NCBI GenBank assembly: GCA_017964755.1
Contig: JAGCRI010000130.1
Coordinates: 1-63,720 of the forward strand
Length of the DNA: 63,720 nucleotides
Source: Bacteroidales bacterium
GTDB lineage: Bacteria; Bacteroidota; Bacteroidia; Bacteroidales; WCHB1-69
Direction of reading: 5' to 3'
Positions 59,088 to 63,720 of this stretch are shown here, in pieces. Both the position numbers and the translations under genes were made by a program. Within the stretch, counting starts at the first letter, position 1. Every line of letters starts with the position of its first letter. A model generated the notes under the pieces. The model was given only the letters and a program-made list of their open reading frames with translations, was not told the origin of the DNA and did not search any database.

Positions 59088-59248
59088 ATGCGGGCAGGGA
59101 TTTACACCCTGCATGATTGGAGTACACTATACGATCATATACTATAATAATCAATCACCAAGTATAAACTTAGCTGACGCATTAAGGTCAGTCGTATATC
59201 TAAGTCTATGGAGGGGTGATTTGCGTCTACCTATTCCGCCACCGCATT
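59088..59248 (-). ncRNA. tRNA-like element abutting tRNA-Leu
   Basis: Begins 2 nt after the encoded CCA of tRNA-Leu. The 5' part, TGGCGGAATAGGTAGACGC, is almost identical to the D-arm of a class II tRNA-Leu. A 6-bp closing stem ATGCGG/CCGCAT (59242-59247, 59088-59093) and an adjoining T-arm-like hairpin (59094-59112, 7-nt loop) mimic acceptor and T-arms. In place of an anticodon arm is a nested hairpin: AATCACC/GGTGATT (59215-59221, 59153-59159), ACTTAG/CTAAGT and CTGAC/GTCAG. About 160 nt, with no ordinary anticodon arm. Confidence 0.4.
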
Positions 59249-59249
59249 A

Positions 59250-59336
59250 TGGTGCTGAATGTGGGACTTGAACCCACACGATATTTCTATCAACGGATTT
59301 TAAGTCCGTTATGTCTGCCTATTCCATCAATTCAGC
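59250..59336 (-). tRNA. tRNA-Leu(UAA), CCA encoded
   Basis: Acceptor stem GCTGAAT/ATTCAGC, D-arm with GGAATAGGCAGA, anticodon stem ACGGA/TCCGT around loop CTTAAAA (anticodon TAA), long class II variable arm, T-arm GTGGG TTCAAGT CCCAC, discriminator A, and an encoded CCA at 59250-59252. It lies in the replication operon and could support decoding of UUA/UUG codons, frequent in this AT-rich genome. Confidence 0.96.
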
Positions 59337-59343
59337 TTATATA

Positions 59344-59370
59344 TTACCGGAGTTTAACCGCTCCGGCTCG
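59344..59370 (-). other. Small hairpin upstream of tRNA-Leu
   Basis: Minus strand CCGGAG CGGTTAAA CTCCGG (6-bp stem), no T-run. It is probably a processing or transcript-stability element between the preceding small gene and the tRNA. Confidence 0.4.
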
Positions 59371-59396
59371 GTTTCAAAATCACAACAAAATAAAAA

Positions 59397-59666
59397 CTAA
59401 AATAATGCCGTCTTTCTCAACTCATCTTCAGAAACTCCATCAACAACAAATACCCAACCATTAAAATTTGAACCAAAGTGTTCAAAACATAAATCAATTC
59501 TAATTACCTGAATTTTTTTCAAATCTAACTTATCTCGAAGTGTTTTTTGATTAAAATAATGACCAACATCCCAGCAAGAATGTTTTGTACGAACGTTTCT
59601 TAAATATACGCCATCGCTTTCCTTATTTATATTACACAAACGCAATGCACAACCTAATGTTATCAT
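59397..59666 (-). CDS. Small hypothetical protein with C-terminal ALF tail
   Basis: An 89-residue protein. Compact core with KIQVIRIDLCFEHFGSNF, ending in EDELRKTALF. The RKTALF terminus resembles the KKASLF and KKTSLF ends of the two methyltransferases, a possible clamp-binding tail. Otherwise unrecognised. Confidence 0.6.
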   Translation of the reverse strand: MITLGCALRLCNINKESDGVYLRNVRTKHSCWDVGHYFNQKTLRDKLDLKKIQVIRIDLCFEHFGSNFNGWVFVVDGVSEDELRKTALF

Positions 59667-59684
59667 TATTTAATAAACACCTTC

Positions 59685-59906
59685 CTAATAGACCTCTTTC
59701 GTGAGCAAATCACATTCCCAAAAATCAGCTCTATAAATTTCTTCATCAAAAGCATATTCAATTATGTACCTAATATCAAAATTATCATCTTTTGTTTTAT
59801 ACACTGATATTCTTTTAATTTCTCCGACAACAATGGCTGGCTTTTTTGTCCGATAACTGACGAATTTTACATGGTCGCCTATATTATAAAGTGTGCTGAT
59901 AATCAT
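59685..59906 (-). CDS. Small SH3-like hypothetical protein
   Basis: A 73-residue beta-type protein (YNIGDHVKFVSYRTKKPAIV). ATG at 59906 is chosen because longer in-frame starts would lie upstream of the promoter. No family recognised. Confidence 0.6.
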   Translation of the reverse strand: MIISTLYNIGDHVKFVSYRTKKPAIVVGEIKRISVYKTKDDNFDIRYIIEYAFDEEIYRADFWECDLLTKEVY

Positions 59907-59939
59907 CCTTATTACCTCTTTCTTTGTTTTGTTGTACTT

Positions 59940-59968
59940 ATTATATACTATCTTTTTCAAAAAGTCAA
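59940..59968 (-). promoter_or_regulatory. Sigma70-type promoter, repeated family
   Basis: TTGACT (59963-59968), 17-bp spacer, TATAAT (59940-59945), nearly identical to the promoter at 45701-45729. It drives the small genes, tRNA, SSB and polymerase region. Confidence 0.88.
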
Positions 59969-60033
59969 TAGTTTTTTCAAAGTTTTTCAAAAAATTTCAA
60001 CTAAATTTTGAAACTCCTTTTTGCTCATATCGT

Positions 60034-60897
60034 TTATATCTTTGTAATTTTAATAATTGGAGTTTTATCTCGTGTATATCCACGTTTCACCCATAAAGAC
60101 ATAGCTGATTTTGTAATACCAAAAAACTCAGCGCCTTCATCTAAACCATTAAAAAACTTATCACCGACATAAAACTTTATGCGCCCAGCGTAATTTGGCT
60201 TTCCCAACAAAGCTTCTCGTATTTTCTGTTTTGTTTCCTCGTCACGATGCTTACCTGTCCAGCACCCAATTTGCCCCTTGTGGCTTTCTGATAATTTCTT
60301 TCTTGTTTCCTCTGATGCCTTTCTTCCTAAATTCATTTCACGTAGTTTCTTTCTTGTTTCTTCCGTAATAACTCGATTTTTAGCTGCCTCACTAATTCTT
60401 TTTCTTCCTTCATCCGATAAACCTGGATATGGTTTACCTTTGTTAGCCTTTGAAATTTTTTCCCTGTGCTCTTTAGATAAGGGCTTACCTCGCAGCCCAG
60501 ATATACGTTTTTCGATCGTTTCGGGAGATTGTTTTTTACCAATATGCGCCAACCTATTTTTTTCAATAGCTTCTTGTGAATGATGTTTACCATACATAGG
60601 ATGGTTTTCTCCGAAAAATCTGGTTGTACTTCCTCCGTTAGATATATTATATCCAACACTTCTATCAATAGAATTATAATAAGAAATCCAAAAAATTTCA
60701 CGCCTATCTAAGTCGTCATCATTATCACACCATTCAAGAACCTCACATACAAAATTATCAATACCATATTTAGAAATAGCCTGCTTCAAAACATAACCAC
60801 TTCCGAAATACTTTTTATCAAATTCAGAACACCGGTGCTGACCAATATAAATTTTTCCGTTGATTAAATTTGTTGTTTTATAAATATACCCACACAT
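60034..60897 (-). CDS. GIY-YIG homing endonuclease with NUMOD repeats
   Basis: A 287-residue protein. GIY-YIG domain: CGYIYKTTNLINGKIYIGQH, with the catalytic-type LDRREIFWISYY. Several NUMOD3-type repeats follow (HHSQEAIEKNRLAHIGKK, EEHREKISKANKGKPYPG-like, EETRKKLREMNLGRK), then a C-terminal NUMOD1-like helix (GLDEGAEFFGITKSAMSLWV). ATG at 60897 follows TAGGTGG. Free-standing, between the primase and a small gene, with its own consensus promoter. Confidence 0.92.
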   Translation of the reverse strand: MCGYIYKTTNLINGKIYIGQHRCSEFDKKYFGSGYVLKQAISKYGIDNFVCEVLEWCDNDDDLDRREIFWISYYNSIDRSVGYNISNGGSTTRFFGENHPMYGKHHSQEAIEKNRLAHIGKKQSPETIEKRISGLRGKPLSKEHREKISKANKGKPYPGLSDEGRKRISEAAKNRVITEETRKKLREMNLGRKASEETRKKLSESHKGQIGCWTGKHRDEETKQKIREALLGKPNYAGRIKFYVGDKFFNGLDEGAEFFGITKSAMSLWVKRGYTRDKTPIIKITKI

Positions 60898-60933
60898 ATA
60901 AAATACCACCTAATTGATTTATTTACTATGTAT

Positions 60934-60962
60934 ATTATAACCTATATTTATAAAATTGTCAA
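60934..60962 (-). promoter_or_regulatory. Consensus promoter for the second GIY-YIG gene
   Basis: TTGACA (60957-60962), 17-bp spacer, TATAAT (60934-60939), right after the primase stop. Confidence 0.88.
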
Positions 60963-60966
60963 TACC

Positions 60967-61959
60967 CTAAAACACCTCATAAAGATTTTTTATTTCTTCG
61001 TCGGAACACTCTCCAATGTCTTTTCTTCCAAACGGCAAAATAACTTCTGTTATTATTTTGTAACCTTGTAATTTCTTTCTTAGTTTTACCCTCGCATCTT
61101 GACCAGATTTATCCATATCGGTTGCGAGTATAATCTTCCTACACGGCATATCTATAAGCTGTCTAATCTGTATTTCATTGCCTAAACCATTAAGAGCGCA
61201 AGCGGGCTTTTTATTTTTCCACAAAAGACAGCAGTCAATCATACTCTCACAAACAAACACCTCTGATGGAAACACTGGTAATTGATATAATTGATATATT
61301 CCGTATAATTGTTTTTTAACATCTCTTGGATAATAAAAATTTTTACCATTTATACTTCTTCGAGCCACGAATAAACAATTTCCTTTTTTATCTAAATTGG
61401 GAAATGTAATACAATTTTGCTCAATATCTACGCCAATGTCGAACAGCCCAATAATTTCATCTGTTAGCTTGCGCTGATACATATACGGGTGAATAAACCT
61501 ATATTTATCCAGTTCTTCCTCCGTTACAAATTCAGAATGATGATTATTGTCCAGTCTATGATCTCCTTTATTAGTTTTATCGGAAACATCATAACGCGAA
61601 AAATCAAGTTGAACATCTTTTCTTTCCTCCACTGAAATTGTCATGAAATTCTTTAAGAGCCAGTCCCAACCGAATTTGCCAAGAACATCATCTACATATC
61701 CAAAACAATGCGAAATCACTTCATTTAATTCGTGTACCTCGCCGCAAGCAAAACAGTGAAATTTTCCATCACTTTTCCGAATACCTGCCGACGGTCTGCG
61801 CTCCATACCGTTTGAATGATATGGGCAAGTAACTTGATAATGTGTACTTGTTTCCTTTTGTTTTGCAAGCAGCGGAATATTATTGATGCGGAGTTGAGCA
61901 GTTAATTCCGCTAAAATTTCGCCTAATTCCGCGTTGAATTCAAGCCCGTTAATACGCAT
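60967..61959 (-). CDS. DnaG-type primase
   Basis: A 330-residue primase: zinc-binding CPYHSNG and HCFACGEVHEL (CHCC, about residues 45-72), RNA polymerase core and TOPRIM (VFVCESMIDC, then ILATDMDKSGQDARVKL). It lacks the C-terminal helicase-binding domain of bacterial DnaG. Its start overlaps the helicase stop, and it makes primers at the phage fork. Confidence 0.9.
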   Translation of the reverse strand: MRINGLEFNAELGEILAELTAQLRINNIPLLAKQKETSTHYQVTCPYHSNGMERRPSAGIRKSDGKFHCFACGEVHELNEVISHCFGYVDDVLGKFGWDWLLKNFMTISVEERKDVQLDFSRYDVSDKTNKGDHRLDNNHHSEFVTEEELDKYRFIHPYMYQRKLTDEIIGLFDIGVDIEQNCITFPNLDKKGNCLFVARRSINGKNFYYPRDVKKQLYGIYQLYQLPVFPSEVFVCESMIDCCLLWKNKKPACALNGLGNEIQIRQLIDMPCRKIILATDMDKSGQDARVKLRKKLQGYKIITEVILPFGRKDIGECSDEEIKNLYEVF

Positions 61960-63248
61960 TAAAACACATCCTCTTTCTTTTTCTTTTCTTTATGCTCTGT
62001 TGTTCTTTCAACTCTCTGTCGCTGTCCATCTGACGGAATACAAGTGAATTCGCCTGTGTTAATAGACCACGCATAAAGCAATCTGCCACCAACTCGTCCG
62101 AAGCGGTTTTTCTTCACCGCAATTTCAAGGACGTTATCCTGCTTTTGCCGAATTGAAAGAACCTTGCTTGCATTAGCCGCCATACCGTCTGAATCTCTCG
62201 CGCTTTCAAGCTCCGGTGCTCCGCTATCTTCATTCTGAGCAACGCCGCTTCTGTTTGCTTGACCAACAACTACAATCGGAATTGAAAGCTCCAAAGATAA
62301 CTCCATCAAATCTTCGCTAATATTAGTCAATGCCATTGTTAAGTTATCTCCACGCTGTGATCGTTCATCTGTTAGATATTTAACACCATCCACGGCAAGC
62401 AAATCCAGTTTATACTCCTTCACGAAATTCCTCAACTTTGAAACAGTGATTTTTCGCGCAAAATCCGCAGGCGTAGCGACCATAAATTTGTTTTCCCGCT
62501 GCTTCAATTGCTGAACATAATCTTTGTAACTATCGTCTTTAATATCGTCCTTGCCCCACATCAATCCAGCGTTTGAAAAATTCTTGTAAAGCGTGTCAAA
62601 ACGATAGCCAATACTGGTTGCAGACATTTCCGGCGATATATATCCAACATTATATCCAAGCTGCCAAACATGAGTAGCAATCTTTTCAAGAACCCACGAT
62701 TTACCTTGATTGATTCTTGCAAAGATAAAAACAAATTCTTCACCGCGCTGCAACCCGTAAATTTCATCGTCTAACTCTGGAAAACCTGTTGTAAAATACC
62801 ATTCCTTTTCACTTGTTTTTCGCTCAATATATTCATCATACCGCTTTTCTGCTTGTGATACAATATCTGTTGCACCAATCTGATAGCTGACTGGAATTGC
62901 TCTTGCTGCCTGTATCATATATTGAACAGCTTCATTTGCATCTGTTTTAAAAAGCTCCGCTGACTTTTGCAATACCGGAACACCAATGGTGTAGGCATAT
63001 TCTTCACGAATCGTGTCAACTAAATAGCGGTCACTTTCCTGCACTTCCACAGGCTCAAACTCGGGAAACTTTGAAAAGAACGTTGCTTTATCGGGAACAA
63101 TTCCATAATGATCAAAATGCTCGTTAATAAAATCAATTTCTTTTTCGTAACCAACGAAATAATCCTTTGTCAAGCCGTTTTCGGAAAGAATAGAATGATC
63201 TTTTGTTTCAAGCAGTTTTGAAATAATCTGCACACTAACTATTGCCAT
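61959..63248 (-). CDS. DnaB-like replicative helicase
   Basis: A 429-residue protein. RecA-like core: divergent Walker A IFARINQGKSW, Walker B LLAVDGVKYLTDERSQRGD, and the C-terminal VVVGQANRSG then ESARDSDGMAANASKVL. N-terminal helical domain like DnaB. The Walker A lacks the first Gly of GxxxxGKS. ATG at 63248 is preferred (AAAGGACAGAAGATCAA). It overlaps the loader gene. Confidence 0.88.
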   Translation of the reverse strand: MAIVSVQIISKLLETKDHSILSENGLTKDYFVGYEKEIDFINEHFDHYGIVPDKATFFSKFPEFEPVEVQESDRYLVDTIREEYAYTIGVPVLQKSAELFKTDANEAVQYMIQAARAIPVSYQIGATDIVSQAEKRYDEYIERKTSEKEWYFTTGFPELDDEIYGLQRGEEFVFIFARINQGKSWVLEKIATHVWQLGYNVGYISPEMSATSIGYRFDTLYKNFSNAGLMWGKDDIKDDSYKDYVQQLKQRENKFMVATPADFARKITVSKLRNFVKEYKLDLLAVDGVKYLTDERSQRGDNLTMALTNISEDLMELSLELSIPIVVVGQANRSGVAQNEDSGAPELESARDSDGMAANASKVLSIRQKQDNVLEIAVKKNRFGRVGGRLLYAWSINTGEFTCIPSDGQRQRVERTTEHKEKKKKEDVF

Positions 63249-63720
63249 TTGATCTTCTGTCCTTTCCCTTAAACTCAATTACATCTGACCAATTCCACAG
63301 GCGGCTTGCTATCTTTGCTCCGACTGCTTCTGTCACTTCTGCAAGCGTTGTTGAATTGCTTGTAAATATATTTGCCTTATCATTTAACAGACGATTTTCT
63401 AAGAACATCAGCAAATTCTGATAATCATATTGACTAACATTAGACGATGCTATTTCATCCCACACCACCAAATCAACATTCAAAATCTGTCGCTTATATT
63501 CTTCTGAAAGCGGATTTGAAAAATTCTTTAACTGCAATAATAGTGTCGGGACATGAATAAACAGCCCTCTCACTTGTAAACCATTGCCATCCCATACTTC
63601 CTCAAAGAAGTGCATAAGCAATTTCAGTGCCCAACTTGTCTTTCCATTACCAGTGCTTTTGCTGCAAATGAACAAATTACCGCCAAGCTCGACAAATTCT
63701 TTAATATCCTTCTTAACGCT
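63235..63720 (-). CDS. DnaC-like helicase loader, remaining part (continues at window start)
   Basis: The C-terminal part of the AAA+ loader: Walker A FICSKSTGNGKTSWALKLL, Walker B VDLVVWDEIA, sensor 1 NIFTSNST and an arginine-finger-like SRLWNW. The bases from 63580 to the end duplicate 1-141; biologically the gene is the 705-nt junction described at the left end. It loads the DnaB-like helicase encoded next. Confidence 0.88.
   Translation of the reverse strand, partial: SVKKDIKEFVELGGNLFICSKSTGNGKTSWALKLLMHFFEEVWDGNGLQVRGLFIHVPTLLLQLKNFSNPLSEEYKRQILNVDLVVWDEIASSNVSQYDYQNLLMFLENRLLNDKANIFTSNSTTLAEVTEAVGAKIASRLWNWSDVIEFKGKDRRSNGNS
63580..63720. repeat. Right copy of the 141-bp terminal direct repeat
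   Basis: Identical to bases 1-141. Removing one copy gives a circular genome of 63,579 bp and restores the loader reading frame. Confidence 0.95.

Noticed and set aside
63580..63720. Biological terminal direct repeats
   Set aside because: The 141-bp match lies inside a coding gene and the length fits a k-mer assembly overlap; short direct terminal repeats in a coding gene are less likely.

Overview
The window is a complete Caudoviricetes genome, probably a siphovirus of a low-GC Firmicutes (Clostridia-type) gut bacterium. The evidence is the AT-rich sequence, strong AGGAGG ribosome binding sites, an A118/TP901-like head-tail module, a very long tape measure protein and several small proteins typical of gut phages. 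The first 141 bases are repeated exactly as the last 141 bases, so the unit is a circular contig of 63,579 bp opened inside the helicase-loader gene. Every gene I can support is on the minus strand, so the window reads from right to left. I see no integrase and no full-length repressor, so a virulent or non-integrating lifestyle is likely.

Replication block (about 63.7 to 37.7 kb, wrapping into 6.1 to 0.3 kb). Reading leftward from the initiator gene at 1.1 kb: wHTH initiator with internal direct repeats (candidate origin), DnaC-like loader, DnaB-like helicase, DnaG-like primase, a GIY-YIG endonuclease, tRNA-Leu(UAA) with an adjoining tRNA-like element, a ssDNA-binding protein and a family A DNA polymerase. 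Next come a methyltransferase/helicase/methyltransferase trio, a bacterial-type beta clamp, nucleases (Cas4-like, RecU-like, PD-(D/E)XK), RecA, a second GIY-YIG endonuclease and a cluster of small early proteins. The block ends with a full bacterial-type clamp loader (gamma/tau, delta prime, delta). At 2.5 to 5.4 kb an SNF2-type helicase is broken in two by a split intein, with a free-standing Vsr/EDxHD-type homing endonuclease between the halves.

Late block (37.7 to 6.6 kb): phosphoesterase, small terminase, a 1,929-residue multidomain fibre, a tail-associated protein, endolysin, holin, large terminase, A118-like portal, minor capsid protein, scaffold, major capsid, connector and minor capsid proteins, major tail protein, tail chaperones, 1,660-residue tape measure and tail tip protein. 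After a strong terminator at 9.8 kb come low-complexity, TNF-like and cysteine-peptidase-like proteins.

Regulation: twelve sigma70-type promoters are visible, nine of them sharing an extended motif with an inverted repeat around the -35/-10 region. One promoter makes a short RNA ending in a strong terminator whose 5' part is complementary over 16 nt to the ribosome binding site and start codon of two tail genes. Two nuclease genes have structured leader RNAs whose hairpin loop can pair with an upstream anchor. The most unusual points are the fractured helicase, the phage-owned clamp and clamp loader used beside a PolA-type polymerase, C-terminal clamp-binding-like SLF/ALF tails on two methyltransferases and one small protein, the antisense-like small RNA and the tRNA-like element.
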